Shown here: piece after piece, positions 24,986-34,341 of the stretch
Numbering within the stretch: the first letter of the stretch is position 1
How the letters are laid out: each line of letters opens with the position of its first letter
Assembly: GCF_000217715.1 (NCBI RefSeq)
Contig: NC_015666.1
Coordinates: 2,678,270 to 2,742,269 of the forward strand
Direction: 5' to 3'
Length of the DNA stretch: 64,000 bases
Source: Halopiger xanaduensis SH-6
GTDB lineage: Archaea > Halobacteriota > Halobacteria > Halobacteriales > Natrialbaceae
The notes under the pieces: model-generated
Told to the model about the DNA's origin: nothing
Databases searched by the model: none
Seen by the model: the letters and a program-made list of their open reading frames with translations, nothing else
Translations under genes and position numbers: made by a program

Positions 24986-25861
24986 ATGTCGTTCCTCGTC
25001 GTCCTCCTCGAGCTCGCCCTCGTCGTCGTCACGATGCTCGTGACTGCGTCCCTGGCGATCGTCGGCCCGCGGCGGATCGTCTCGTCGCTGGGCGACTTCC
25101 GCTGGCGGCTCGAGATCTGTTTCATCCCGCTGCTCGCGCTCGCGAGCGTGTTGATCCTCCGCTGGTCGACGGCCGACGCCGTCGTGCGGCTCGAGCGCCG
25201 CGTCTTCGGAAACAACATCACGCAGTGGCTGTTCGACTTCGACCGGCTGTTCGGTCCCGGGGGACCGGTCGCCCTGCTCCAGTCGCTCCAGTCGCCGGCG
25301 CTGACGTCGTACTTCGTCTTCGCGTACGTCTACGGCTACGCGTTTCTGCTCCTCTTCCCCTTTATCGCGTACTTCGCGCTCGAGGAGACGGACGACCTGG
25401 CGGATCTGATTCTGGCGTTTACGGCGAACTACGCCATCGGTCTGTGTTGCTACGTTCTCTTTATGGCCTACGGGCCGCGCAACTTCGATCCGCTGCTGTT
25501 CGACGGGCTGCTGTACGACGCGTTCCCCCGCATCCGGGATCTGACGGGTAACGTGAACCGGCCGACGAACGTCTTCCCGTCGCTGCACACGTCGCTGTCG
25601 ATGACCGTGTTCTTCTTCGCGTGGCAGACCCGCGAGAAGTATCCGACGTGGGTTCCGGTCGCCGGCGTCCTCGCGATCAGCATCGTCTTCGCGACGATGT
25701 ACCTCGGCATCCACTGGTTCTCCGACGTCGTCGCCGGCACGCTGCTGGCCGCGGTGAGCGTCTATATCGGCCGCAGCTACACCGTTCGCGAGGCGACCGA
25801 GTCCGGACGCCGGTACCTCAGCGACCGGCTCGGTTCCGGCGGGCGGACGGACGGCGACTGA
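24986..25861 (+). CDS. PAP2-family membrane phosphatase
   Basis: 291 aa, about six transmembrane helices. It has the phosphatase motifs of the PAP2/inositolphosphotransferase group: a NVNRPTNVFPSLHTSLS segment (PSLH near 197-200) and GIHWFSDVVAG (His and Asp near 240). The family acts on lipid or polyprenyl phosphates, or transfers phospho-inositol groups. It is 84 bp downstream of the binding-protein gene and probably independent. Confidence 0.85.
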   Translation: MSFLVVLLELALVVVTMLVTASLAIVGPRRIVSSLGDFRWRLEICFIPLLALASVLILRWSTADAVVRLERRVFGNNITQWLFDFDRLFGPGGPVALLQSLQSPALTSYFVFAYVYGYAFLLLFPFIAYFALEETDDLADLILAFTANYAIGLCCYVLFMAYGPRNFDPLLFDGLLYDAFPRIRDLTGNVNRPTNVFPSLHTSLSMTVFFFAWQTREKYPTWVPVAGVLAISIVFATMYLGIHWFSDVVAGTLLAAVSVYIGRSYTVREATESGRRYLSDRLGSGGRTDGD

Positions 25862-25985
25862 CCCGGATCGCCATCGCGACCGCTCCGGTGCTGATCGGCA
25901 CCGGCGCCGTCCCTCGGACCGACCCTCTCCGGTCAGTACTGTGTTAGGTCCGACCGTTTTCAACCCCCGACTCCTCGTCCCGACT

Positions 25986-27416
25986 ATGAACCTACACTGG
26001 CACCGGCGCGACCTTCGCGGCCCCGACAACCGCGCGCTCGCTCGCGCGGCGACCGACGCGGTCGTTCCGGTCTTCGTTCTCGATCCGACCGTCCTCGAGT
26101 ACGCCTCGCCGATCCGGGTGGCGTGCATGCTCGAGGCGCTCGAGTCGCTGCGCGCGTGGTACCGCGAGCGCGGCGGCGATCTAGTGATCGCCCGCGGGGA
26201 GGCGAGCGCGGTGATCCCGCGTCTCGCCGACGAGTACGGCGCCGACGCGGTCTCCTGGGCCGAAGACTACAGCGGCCTCGCCGCCGAGCGCGACCGGGCC
26301 GTCACCGCGGCCCTCGAGGACCGCGGGCTCGAACCGCGGCCGGTTCGCGACGCGCTCCACCACGAGCCGGGATCGATTACGCCGAACAAGGGGGATCACT
26401 ACTCGGTCTTCTCGTACTTTTGGAAGAAGTGGCGCGACCGGGAAAAGCTGGATCCGGTCGACGCGCCGGACGCCGCTGCCCTCGCGGATCCGAGCGGCGG
26501 GACAGGAGCGAGCACGGACGCAACGACGGATTCGATTCCGTCGCTCGCCGACCTCGGCTTCGCGGACCCCGAGGCGACGCCGCCGACGGTGACTCGCGCG
26601 GCCGCCCGCGAGCGCCTCGAGTCGTTCTGTTCGGGACCGATCTACCGGTACGACGAGACGCGCGACGTCCCGGCCGCCGACGCGACCTCCCGGCTCTCAG
26701 TCCACCACAAGTGGGGGACGATCGGACCGCGGGAGGTGTACGCCGCGACCGAGCGGGCGCTCGAGCGCGCCGAGACCGAGGCCCAGCGGGAGGACGTCAC
26801 GGCGTTTCGCCGGCAGCTCGCCTTCCACGAGTTTTACACCCACGTTCTCGCGTTCAATCCCGACCTCGTCGTCGCGGACTTCACTGCGTATGAGAACGGA
26901 ATCGACTGGCGGAACGACCCCGACGAGCTCGCGGCCTGGAAAGCGGGGCGAACGGGATATCCGATCGTCGACGCCGGAATGCGCCAGCTACGGACCGAGG
27001 GGTGGGTCCACAACCGCGTGCGGATGATCGTCGCCTCGTTCCTGACCGCGGACCTGCTCGTCGACTGGCGGGAGGGGTACGACTGGTACCGGCAGCACCT
27101 GGCGGACCACGAGTCGGCGAACGACGCCGCCGGCTGGCAGTGGGCGGCCTCAACCGGCCCCGACGCCCAGCCGTACTTCCGCGTCTTCAACCCGATGAAA
27201 CAGGGTCGAGAGTACGATCCGGACGCCGAGTACGTCCGCGAGTACGTGCCCGAACTCGCCGACGCCGACCCGGACGAGATCCACGACTGGCACGACCTGT
27301 CCGCGGACCGGCGCGCGGCGGTCGCGCCCGACTATCCGGCTCCGATCGTCGACCACGCCGAGCGGCGGGAGCGAGCCATCGCGGCGTTCGAGCGAGCGCG
27401 CGGCTCGGACTCGTAA
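25986..27416 (+). CDS. phr: Cryptochrome/photolyase-family DNA photolyase
   Basis: 476-aa class I photolyase. NLHWHRRDLRGPDNRAL is the antenna-domain start. The FAD domain includes FRRQLAFHEFYTHVL, WKAGRTGYPIVDAGMRQL, GWVHNRVRMIVASFLTADLL and DAAGWQWAASTGPDAQPYFR. Trp and Arg/Asn residues of the flavin and lesion pocket are present, so light-driven CPD repair is likely. An insertion with Ser/Thr/Asp repeats (about 165-185) lies between the domains. ATG 25986 fits a leaderless start; an in-frame codon at 25941 would add 15 residues of no likeness to the family. Confidence 0.93.
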   Translation: MNLHWHRRDLRGPDNRALARAATDAVVPVFVLDPTVLEYASPIRVACMLEALESLRAWYRERGGDLVIARGEASAVIPRLADEYGADAVSWAEDYSGLAAERDRAVTAALEDRGLEPRPVRDALHHEPGSITPNKGDHYSVFSYFWKKWRDREKLDPVDAPDAAALADPSGGTGASTDATTDSIPSLADLGFADPEATPPTVTRAAARERLESFCSGPIYRYDETRDVPAADATSRLSVHHKWGTIGPREVYAATERALERAETEAQREDVTAFRRQLAFHEFYTHVLAFNPDLVVADFTAYENGIDWRNDPDELAAWKAGRTGYPIVDAGMRQLRTEGWVHNRVRMIVASFLTADLLVDWREGYDWYRQHLADHESANDAAGWQWAASTGPDAQPYFRVFNPMKQGREYDPDAEYVREYVPELADADPDEIHDWHDLSADRRAAVAPDYPAPIVDHAERRERAIAAFERARGSDS

Positions 27417-27493
27417 ACCGCTGCCGTAGACCGCCGATACGAGATGCATCGATTGGCGCTACCCTTATCCGGCGGAATCCGCTAGCTAAGCGT

Positions 27494-27799
27494 ATGTCCT
27501 CGCCAGAGGATGCGTCGACGTCCAGCAACGCGGTTCCGCCGAGCCAGGCGATCGTCGCCGCCGTCGCCGACCGCGAGGGCGTCGACGTCACCGAGATCGA
27601 GCCCCCGGAGTACGAGCCGCTGTTTACGGTCGTCAACCCGGAGGCGCTCGACGAACTGTTCGATCGGCCGTCCGCCGGCCCCGCTCGCGTCCACCTCGAG
27701 TACGCGGGCTACGCGATCACCGTCCACGGCGACGGCCGCGTCGATGTCGACGATCCCCCGTCGTCGAACGAATCCGTCGGCCGCCGAACGGAGGAGTAA
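27494..27799 (+). CDS. HalOD1 output-domain protein
   Basis: 101 aa, almost entirely one HalOD1 domain: QAIVAAVADREGVDVTEIEPPEYEPLFTVVNPEALDELF, then VHLEYAGYAITVHGDGRVDVDD. HalOD1 is a haloarchaeal domain found alone or as output module of response regulators; its partner is unknown. The short gap after the photolyase (77 bp) has its own A/T element (ttatcc, about 27464). Confidence 0.85.
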   Translation: MSSPEDASTSSNAVPPSQAIVAAVADREGVDVTEIEPPEYEPLFTVVNPEALDELFDRPSAGPARVHLEYAGYAITVHGDGRVDVDDPPSSNESVGRRTEE

Positions 27800-27808
27800 C
27801 GCCGTCGC

Positions 27809-28123
27809 TTATCGCGATGCGATTCGGGGGCCGCGCGTGACCGTTGACGTGGGAACGGCCCGAACGAGAGCGGTCGCCGGATCGTACGCGACGCGGTCGG
27901 TGCCGGCTTTGCGCGCGATGAGTTTCCAGTACCCCGGTGCGTGGAACGTAAACTCGCACCGGCCGTGCGCGTCGGTTCGCTTCCGTTTCGCTCCCGACCC
28001 GGCTTCGACGACCGCCCCCTCGATCGGCCGCCCGCCGACGTCGCGGACCCGGACCGCGAGCGGCGTCCCGACGGCGACCTCGCGGCGCTCGAGCTCGAGC
28101 GCGAGTGATCGTTCGACTTGCAT
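27809..28123 (-). CDS. Small beta-sandwich protein, carboxypeptidase-regulatory-like
   Basis: 104 aa. AVRVRDVGGRPIEGAVVEAGSGAKRKRTDAHGRCEFTFHAPGYWKL has the pattern of a carboxypeptidase-regulatory/transthyretin-like beta fold (repeated 'G-x-P-I-x-G-A-V-V ... T-D-x-x-G-x-x-x-F'). No signal peptide, so it is cytoplasmic. It is convergent with the HalOD1 gene, 9 bp apart. Function unknown. Confidence 0.7.
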   Translation of the reverse strand: MQVERSLALELERREVAVGTPLAVRVRDVGGRPIEGAVVEAGSGAKRKRTDAHGRCEFTFHAPGYWKLIARKAGTDRVAYDPATALVRAVPTSTVTRGPRIASR

Positions 28124-28276
28124 GTGACAATGTACCGCGCGCGTACGGAAAGCGGGTTCCCTGCAGCAGCACGCGCGTTGAAGACAGTACGAACGGACAG
28201 ACGGAGAATCGACAGGCCCAGATGGACGGACTTCGTCGGCAGTCGACCACCCGGCGATCGTGCGTCGCTGTCCCTG

Positions 28277-29365
28277 CTATCGTTCCCGTTCTCGTTCCCG
28301 TTCCCCGACAGTAATCGTCTGGCCCTCCTCGCTCGAGCGGTAGATCGAATCGATGATTCGCTGGACCGACAGCGCCTGCTCGACGCTGTCGTCGCAGTCT
28401 TCGCCGGCCACGATCGCGTCGAAGAACGTTTTCTGTTCTTCCGTGTGGGTATCGTTTTGCCGCGTCTCGACCGACGTGTCCTCGAGGTGGTCGGGGCCGG
28501 CCGTGCTCGCCGAGTGAAAGCTCAGATCGCCCTCGAGCAGGTCGAATCGGGCGGCGGACTCGGTGCCCCGGATGACGAACTCGTGGTCGGCCGGCCGGTT
28601 GGTCGCCCACGCCACCTCGAGGCTGATCGTCCGGTCGTCCGCACAGCGAACGAACGCGCTGGCGGAGTCGTCGACGTCGAACTCGCTCGGGCCGGCGTCG
28701 TCGCCCCACATCTCGAGGTAGGCGTACTCCTCCCGCGACCCGAAATCGCCGCGCGTGACGCCGTTTACCTCCTTGACCTCGGGGTAGCCGAGCAGGTAGA
28801 GCGCGAGGTCGATCGCGTGGACGCCCAGATCGATGAGCGCCCCGCCGCCGGCGATCTGTCTGCGGGTGAACCACGAGCCCCGTCCCGGGATGCCCCGCCG
28901 CCGGACGTAATTGGCCTCGACGTGGATTACGTCGCCGAGGTCGCCGCGTTCGATCCGGTTTTTCACGATGCGGACGGTGTTCGCGAACCGGTTGTTAAAG
29001 CCGATCATGCAGACGCCCTCGGAGTCGTCCGCCGCGTCGGCGATCCGCCGGGCGCTCTCTAACGAGTGCGCGAGGGGTTTCTCGAGGAGGACGTGTAAGT
29101 CCCGTTCGAAGGCGTCGATGGCGTACTCCTCGTGGTACTTGTTCGGGGTCGTGATGATGACGGCGTCGACGGTATCGTACAGTTCCTGATGATCCTCGTA
29201 GACGTCGACGTCGTACCGGCGGCCGAATCGCGTTCGCGCCTCCTCGGCGATATCCATGCCGCCGACGATGGGGACGCTGAGGTCGACGAGCCGCTCCGCG
29301 TGGTACTGTCCGATGTTTCCGAGGCCGATAATTCCTGTTCTAATGTCGCTTCGATTCATTGTCAT
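28277..29365 (-). CDS. Gfo/Idh/MocA-family NAD(P)-dependent oxidoreductase
   Basis: 362 aa. Rossmann domain with GIIGLGNIGQYHAERL, the conserved EKPLAHS (catalytic Lys region), and the C-terminal alpha/beta domain with GALIDLGVHAIDLALYLLG. The family oxidises sugars and inositols. It lies 198 bp downstream of the sugar ABC operon on the same strand, so it probably acts on the imported sugar. It has its own A/T-rich upstream element (about 29400-29430). The last residues are GERERERER, coded by a CGTTCC/CTCGTT repeat. Confidence 0.88.
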   Translation of the reverse strand: MTMNRSDIRTGIIGLGNIGQYHAERLVDLSVPIVGGMDIAEEARTRFGRRYDVDVYEDHQELYDTVDAVIITTPNKYHEEYAIDAFERDLHVLLEKPLAHSLESARRIADAADDSEGVCMIGFNNRFANTVRIVKNRIERGDLGDVIHVEANYVRRRGIPGRGSWFTRRQIAGGGALIDLGVHAIDLALYLLGYPEVKEVNGVTRGDFGSREEYAYLEMWGDDAGPSEFDVDDSASAFVRCADDRTISLEVAWATNRPADHEFVIRGTESAARFDLLEGDLSFHSASTAGPDHLEDTSVETRQNDTHTEEQKTFFDAIVAGEDCDDSVEQALSVQRIIDSIYRSSEEGQTITVGERERERER

Positions 29366-29562
29366 CGCTCGTGTTGGGTCACTCGTTCGGTTCCGGAACT
29401 ATACACTCGATATTGCTATACCGAATTTACGTGCTGCACGTCCTTTGATGCACTGCCAAACAGCAGGGTGTGAGGCCGAGTCAGTCGGCCGCCGACGCGT
29501 CGGATCGAGTCGGCCGGCAGTGCCGGCACCGTCCCGGCGTCGCTCGGTTCCGTGCGCGGGTT

Positions 29563-30750
29563 TCAACTGTCCGCTTCCGTGGGGGTCGTCCCGGGTTCTC
29601 GCTCCGAGCGGTCGGACACGCCGTGAAGGAGCGCGTCGCCGGTCGCCGTATCGAAGAGGTGGATCTTCGATCGATCGAGGACGACGTCGACCGCCTGATC
29701 CGCCTCGATCTCCGTGTCCGGCGTGACGCTCATCAACAGCTGGTTCGGCGACGTCGCGGGATCTTGCTCCATCGAGCCCGCCGCCGCCTCGGATAGCAAC
29801 AGATAGACGAACACTTCGTCGCCCATCGGCTCGAGCACGTCGGTTCGGGCGTCGATCGGATCCGTCGGATCGGCCAGCGAGTCGGCGTACTGGGACAGGT
29901 GGACGTCCTCCGGCCTGATACCGAGCGTGACGTCGTCGCCCACGGTCACGTCGGGAATCCGGGACGGATCCAAGTCGACGGTGAAGTTGTTCGTCTCGAG
30001 GCCGTCCTCGACGAGCGTGCCCTCGACGAAGTTCATCGAGGGCGAGCCGATGAAGCCGGCGACGAACAGGTTCGTCGGCTCGTTGTAACAGACCAGCGGC
30101 GGCGCGATCTGCTGGAGTTTCCCCTTGTTCAGGACGGCGATCCGGTTCGACATCGTCATCGCCTCGGCCTGGTCGTGGGTGACGTAGATGACCGTCGCGT
30201 CGAGCTCCCGGTGGAGCCGCTGGAGCTCCGTACGCATGTGCACCCGGAGCTTCGCGTCCAAGTTCGCCAACGGCTCGTCCATCAGGAACACGTCGGGGTT
30301 GCGAACGATCGCGCGGGCGATGCCGACCCGCTGTTGCTGGCCGCCGGACATCTCTTTGGGCATCCGGTCTAACATCCCGTCGAGTTGGACGATATCGGCG
30401 GCCTGCTCGACGCGCCGCCGGATCTCCTCGTCGTCGTACTTCCGGAGCCGCAGCCCGAACGAGATGTTCTCGAAGACGTCCATGTGGGGGAACAGGGCGA
30501 TGTTCTGGAAGACCATCGCGACGCCTCGATCCTTGGGTGCGAGGTTCGTGACCTCGTCGTCGCCGATGTACACCTTGCCCTCCGTGGGCTGGGTGAGGCC
30601 GGCGACCGTCTCCATCGTCGTCGACTTGCCACAGCCCGAGGGGCCGACGAGCGTGACGAACTCGCCGTCCTCGACCTCGAGGCTGATATCGTCGACTGCC
30701 GTTTCCTCTCCGTACCGCTTCGTGATGTTCTCGAGTCGTACTCGTGACAT
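29563..30750 (-). CDS. Sugar ABC transporter ATPase (MalK/UgpC type)
   Basis: 395 aa. Walker A GPSGCGKST, Q-loop, signature MSGGQQQRV and Walker B VFLMDEPLANLD, followed by an H-loop (YVTHDQAEAM) and a MalK-type C-terminal TOBE domain (about 240-390) with VTLGIRPEDVHL. Drives the two permeases encoded just upstream. ATG follows the permease stop after 6 bp. MalK-type TOBE domains can bind regulators in bacteria. Confidence 0.92.
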   Translation of the reverse strand: MSRVRLENITKRYGEETAVDDISLEVEDGEFVTLVGPSGCGKSTTMETVAGLTQPTEGKVYIGDDEVTNLAPKDRGVAMVFQNIALFPHMDVFENISFGLRLRKYDDEEIRRRVEQAADIVQLDGMLDRMPKEMSGGQQQRVGIARAIVRNPDVFLMDEPLANLDAKLRVHMRTELQRLHRELDATVIYVTHDQAEAMTMSNRIAVLNKGKLQQIAPPLVCYNEPTNLFVAGFIGSPSMNFVEGTLVEDGLETNNFTVDLDPSRIPDVTVGDDVTLGIRPEDVHLSQYADSLADPTDPIDARTDVLEPMGDEVFVYLLLSEAAAGSMEQDPATSPNQLLMSVTPDTEIEADQAVDVVLDRSKIHLFDTATGDALLHGVSDRSEREPGTTPTEADS

Positions 30751-30756
30751 TGTATC

Positions 30757-31839
30757 TTACTCCTTGAGTGCGCCTGCGGTCAGTCCGCTGACGATCTTTT
30801 CCTGCGCGATCACCACGAGAATCGCGACGGGGATGACCCCGAGGATGCTCGCGGCGGCCATGAGGTGGTACATCACCTGGTACTGGCCCTGGTAGGCGAG
30901 GATCCCCTCGAGGATCGGCGCCCAGTTCTGCGGTTGGCCGTCGGTCATCAGGAACGAGAAGAAGAACTCGTTGTAGACGGCGATGAACGTCAACACGCCG
31001 GCGGTCGCGACGCCGGGCGCCGACAGCGGGATGATGACCCGGAACAGCGCGCCGAGTCGGGTCGTCCCCTCCACCCTCGCGGCGTCCTCGAGGCCGTCCG
31101 GAATCTGCGCGTAGAAGGTCGTGAGGATGAAGATCGCCAGCGGCATGAAGATCGCCGACAGCGGCGTCACGAGGGCGAACGGCGTGTTGTAGAGGGTGCC
31201 GTCGCCGGTGATCGGCTCGAGGAAGAAGAACGACGTGTTAAAGAGGTCGTTCAGCGGGATGAAGAAGGCCGCCGGCGGGAAGAAGGAGATGATCAACACG
31301 AGCAGCATGAGCGGCGTCCGGCCGGGGAACTCGAGGCGGCCGAACGCGTAGCCCGCGAGGCTCCCGACGACGAGGACGACGATTGTCGACCCCAGCGCGA
31401 TCACGAAGCTGTTGAACATGTACCAGTGGAACGGGATGACCTGGAACACCTCGACGAACGCGCCGGGATTGAACCCGTTCGGCGTGAAGATGATGTTCTC
31501 CAGCTGTCCCTCCGGCGTCAGCGCGACCATCAGCAGCCAGTAGAACGGGAACAGCGTCGTAAACAGGAAGAAAATCGCCGCGACGTAGAACATGGCGCGG
31601 TAGACCCGTCCCGGATCGGAGATGGAGTCGGCCACCCACTGCTGGAACGGGCCGCGGTCGAGCTCCGCGTCGCGGCCTTCCTCGAGGACGTTCCCCCCGC
31701 CGTCCGGGCGGAGCGTCGGAGCGCGGCGCGTGTCGCTGCCGATGTCGGTATCCCTGTCGGTGTCGGTTCCGGTACCGGTACCGTCGTGGATCGGATCGGT
31801 GGAATCGGTGTCGGTGTGGGTGTCGTGTGCGTCGGTCAT
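30757..31839 (-). CDS. Sugar ABC transporter permease (MalG type)
   Basis: About 360 aa, six transmembrane helices in the region 80-355. The cytoplasmic EAA loop reads LEDAARVEGTTRLGALFRVIIPLSAPG. The first about 65 residues are hydrophilic and repetitive (DTHTDTDSTD..., GTGTDTDRDTDIGSDT), coded by a GGTGTC/GGTACC-type microsatellite at about 31741-31830. Start ATG 31839 overlaps the stop of the upstream permease by one base (TGATG). Confidence 0.9.
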   Translation of the reverse strand: MTDAHDTHTDTDSTDPIHDGTGTGTDTDRDTDIGSDTRRAPTLRPDGGGNVLEEGRDAELDRGPFQQWVADSISDPGRVYRAMFYVAAIFFLFTTLFPFYWLLMVALTPEGQLENIIFTPNGFNPGAFVEVFQVIPFHWYMFNSFVIALGSTIVVLVVGSLAGYAFGRLEFPGRTPLMLLVLIISFFPPAAFFIPLNDLFNTSFFFLEPITGDGTLYNTPFALVTPLSAIFMPLAIFILTTFYAQIPDGLEDAARVEGTTRLGALFRVIIPLSAPGVATAGVLTFIAVYNEFFFSFLMTDGQPQNWAPILEGILAYQGQYQVMYHLMAAASILGVIPVAILVVIAQEKIVSGLTAGALKE

Positions 31840-32876
31840 CAGTACAGCCCTCCTTCGGTGTCGCGGAACAGGAGCACGTAGCCGCCGATGATGATGCCGA
31901 TCACGAGCGCCGTCGAGAACGCGACCGCGGCGGCCGTCGCGTAGATGCGGGTGCCGCCGAACATCGCTTCGACGACGAGGCAGGTCAGCGACGGGACGGT
32001 CGTACAGCCCGCCGTCGCCTCGATCAGTCCGAAGACCCGCATCGCGTCCATCGTGCGGAACAGCATGGCGACCAAAAGCGCCGGCATCACGAGCGGCAGA
32101 GTGATCAGCTTGAACCGCTGCCAGGGCGACGCGCCGGCGACGCGGGCGACGTCGTAGAGGCTTCGGTCGACGCTCTGGAGCCCCGCGAGGATCAGCAGGG
32201 CCATGAACGCCGACGACTTCCAGATGTCGGCCACGAGGATGATGATGAAGGCGTCCCGGCTGTTGGCCAGCGGGCTCGCGCCGAAGATTCCGAGCCACTG
32301 CATCACGTCGGTGCCGAAGCCGACCGTCGGCTGGAACAGCAGGAAGAAGATCATCCCCTGGATGACGATCGGCACCGCCCACGGAAGGATGATCGCCACG
32401 CGGACCCAGCGCCGGCCGCGGAAGTCCTGATCGAGCACGTACGCCTGGCCGAAGCCGATCAGCGTCTCGAAGACGACGCTAATGATGGCGAAGGCGAGCG
32501 TGACGAACAGCGCCTGCTGGAAGAACGGCGTGCCGAATTCGACGAACGGGAACGACGAGGCCAGCGAGACGTCGAGGAACTGCCGCGCCAGGCGCGCGTT
32601 CCCGGTCAAGATGTCGACGTAGTTCTCCGGACCGACGAACCCGCCGAGCGGATCCATGCCCCGCGTCTGATCGGCCCGCAGCGACATGACGAACGTTCGT
32701 ATCATCGGGTAGAACGCGATCAACGTCAGCAGCGCGAACGCCGGGAGCAACAGCAGGTACGCGTAGGCCCCCTCGCTCAGCCCTTCCATCCAGTTGACGA
32801 GGGCGTTGCCGGTCCGCTCCCGGTCGGCGTCGGACTCGCTGCCGATCGCTCCCTCCGTGTCGGTATCAGTCGCCAT
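31839..32876 (-). CDS. Sugar ABC transporter permease (MalF/UgpA type)
   Basis: 345 aa with six or seven transmembrane helices; an acidic N-terminal tail (ATDTDTEGAIGSESDADRER) precedes the first. EAA loop YDVARVAGASPWQRFKLITLPLVMP near the C-terminus contacts the ATPase. It overlaps the binding-protein gene by 11 bp, and its stop overlaps the next permease start, so the unit is a tightly packed operon. Confidence 0.9.
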   Translation of the reverse strand: MATDTDTEGAIGSESDADRERTGNALVNWMEGLSEGAYAYLLLLPAFALLTLIAFYPMIRTFVMSLRADQTRGMDPLGGFVGPENYVDILTGNARLARQFLDVSLASSFPFVEFGTPFFQQALFVTLAFAIISVVFETLIGFGQAYVLDQDFRGRRWVRVAIILPWAVPIVIQGMIFFLLFQPTVGFGTDVMQWLGIFGASPLANSRDAFIIILVADIWKSSAFMALLILAGLQSVDRSLYDVARVAGASPWQRFKLITLPLVMPALLVAMLFRTMDAMRVFGLIEATAGCTTVPSLTCLVVEAMFGGTRIYATAAAVAFSTALVIGIIIGGYVLLFRDTEGGLY

Positions 32877-34341
32877 TCGATCCCACCTCCGCTTCGCTCT
32901 GTTCGAGTTCTTGGGCGAGATCGTTCATCGCGGATTCCGGCGATTGGGCCCCGCGGTACGCCGCGTTGACGGACTGGTAGATCAGCGCCGACTGCTCGGG
33001 CCAGAGGTCCGTCGCCGGCCGCGGGACCGCGTTCTCGCTGGCCGACTGGACCACGTCGGCGTAGCGGACGACCGGTCCGACCTCCTCCGCGTCGGCCTCC
33101 GCGACCAGATCGAGGTTCGGCGGCAGGAAGCCGCCGAGTTGGAAGATCGTCAGCATGACCTCCTCGTTGGCGAAGGCCTCGAGGACCTGCAGCGCCTCCT
33201 CCTGCCGTTCGGAGAACGGGCTCACGGCGAGGTTCCACCCGCCCAGCGCCGCGGTGGTACCGCCCGTCCCTTCGTACTCGGCCTCCTCCTGCGAGACCGC
33301 GTACGGCCGCGTCATGACGCCGAGGTTCTCGCCGAAGGCCTCCTCGGTACCGGTCTGGGCGATCGCGTACGACCAGTTTCGGTTCGCGACGGCGCTCCCG
33401 TCCGCGAACGGGCTGAGCGACTGCTGTTCGGTCCACTGGACGACCGCCGACGGACAGATCTGGGCGTAGCCGTCGAGGGTGTTCGCCTCCTCTCCCTCGA
33501 TGAACGAGCGCATCATTCGAATCGCGTCGATGACGCGCTCCCCGTCGACCGTGATCGGCCGGTCGCCGGCGGTGAACAGGTTGTCGACGCCGCCGAAGTA
33601 CGCCCCGCCCCAGGAGGTCATCACCTCGTTGAACGTACAACAGGCCAGCCCTTCGTAGGCGGCCGCCTGCGTCGTAAAACCGTAATCGATCCCCGCCTGG
33701 TCGCGCGCGTCGGCGACCGCGTTCGAGAACTCCTCCCACGACGGCGGATCGGTTCCCCAGCCGCCGGTGTCGTACCCCGCGTCCTCGATCATGTCCTCTC
33801 GGTACAGCGTAAATCCCAGGTCGGGGAACAGCGGTAAGGCGTGGAGGTCGCCGGTTTCGGGATGACGAGCCGTCTCGAGAATCGCCTCGAGGTAGTTGTC
33901 GTTGACGTACCCGAGTACGTCCTCCGGCAGGTTTTCGGTCAGATTGACCGTTTGATTTCGAAGGACGAACGGAACCGTCCACCCGCTGTCCATCATGTGA
34001 ATGTCTGGGGGCGCGCGGCCCGCCTCGAGGGCCGACTGGGTCGTCTGCATCCGCTGAGCGGAGTTGCTGACGACGGTCTGGACCTCGACGCGGATATCCT
34101 CGTCGAGGCCGGCGTCCCAGAGGGCCTGCTGGATCGACGGCTCGTCGCCGTCGCTGTGCATGATGCCCGCGACGTCCGAGGCGGCGGTCATCACCACGGC
34201 CCCGGATTCCCGACCCTGTCCGACACAGCCGGCGACGGCGGCCGTTCCGGTAGCGGTTGTCACCGACGCGGCTTTCAGGAACGACCGACGTCCCAGACGC
34301 CCTGGTGGACGGTCGCGCCTCCCGCCGGTATCACGTCCCAT
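32866..34341 (-). CDS. Sugar ABC transporter binding lipoprotein (Tat)
   Basis: 491-aa family 1 extracellular solute-binding protein. GRRSFLKAASVTTATG is the Tat motif (18-33) and VAGC (C39) the lipobox. The mature part has the two lobes of MalE-type proteins (QTVVSNSAQRMQTTQSALEAGRAPPDIHMMDSGW, LHALPLFPDLGFTLYREDMIEDAGYD, GGWNLAVSPFSERQEEALQVLEAF). ATG 34341 is preferred to a TTG at 34383. First gene of the transport operon; the sugar is not identified, and a hexose or polyol fits the neighbours. Confidence 0.9.
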   Translation of the reverse strand: MGRDTGGRRDRPPGRLGRRSFLKAASVTTATGTAAVAGCVGQGRESGAVVMTAASDVAGIMHSDGDEPSIQQALWDAGLDEDIRVEVQTVVSNSAQRMQTTQSALEAGRAPPDIHMMDSGWTVPFVLRNQTVNLTENLPEDVLGYVNDNYLEAILETARHPETGDLHALPLFPDLGFTLYREDMIEDAGYDTGGWGTDPPSWEEFSNAVADARDQAGIDYGFTTQAAAYEGLACCTFNEVMTSWGGAYFGGVDNLFTAGDRPITVDGERVIDAIRMMRSFIEGEEANTLDGYAQICPSAVVQWTEQQSLSPFADGSAVANRNWSYAIAQTGTEEAFGENLGVMTRPYAVSQEEAEYEGTGGTTAALGGWNLAVSPFSERQEEALQVLEAFANEEVMLTIFQLGGFLPPNLDLVAEADAEEVGPVVRYADVVQSASENAVPRPATDLWPEQSALIYQSVNAAYRGAQSPESAMNDLAQELEQSEAEVGSNGD

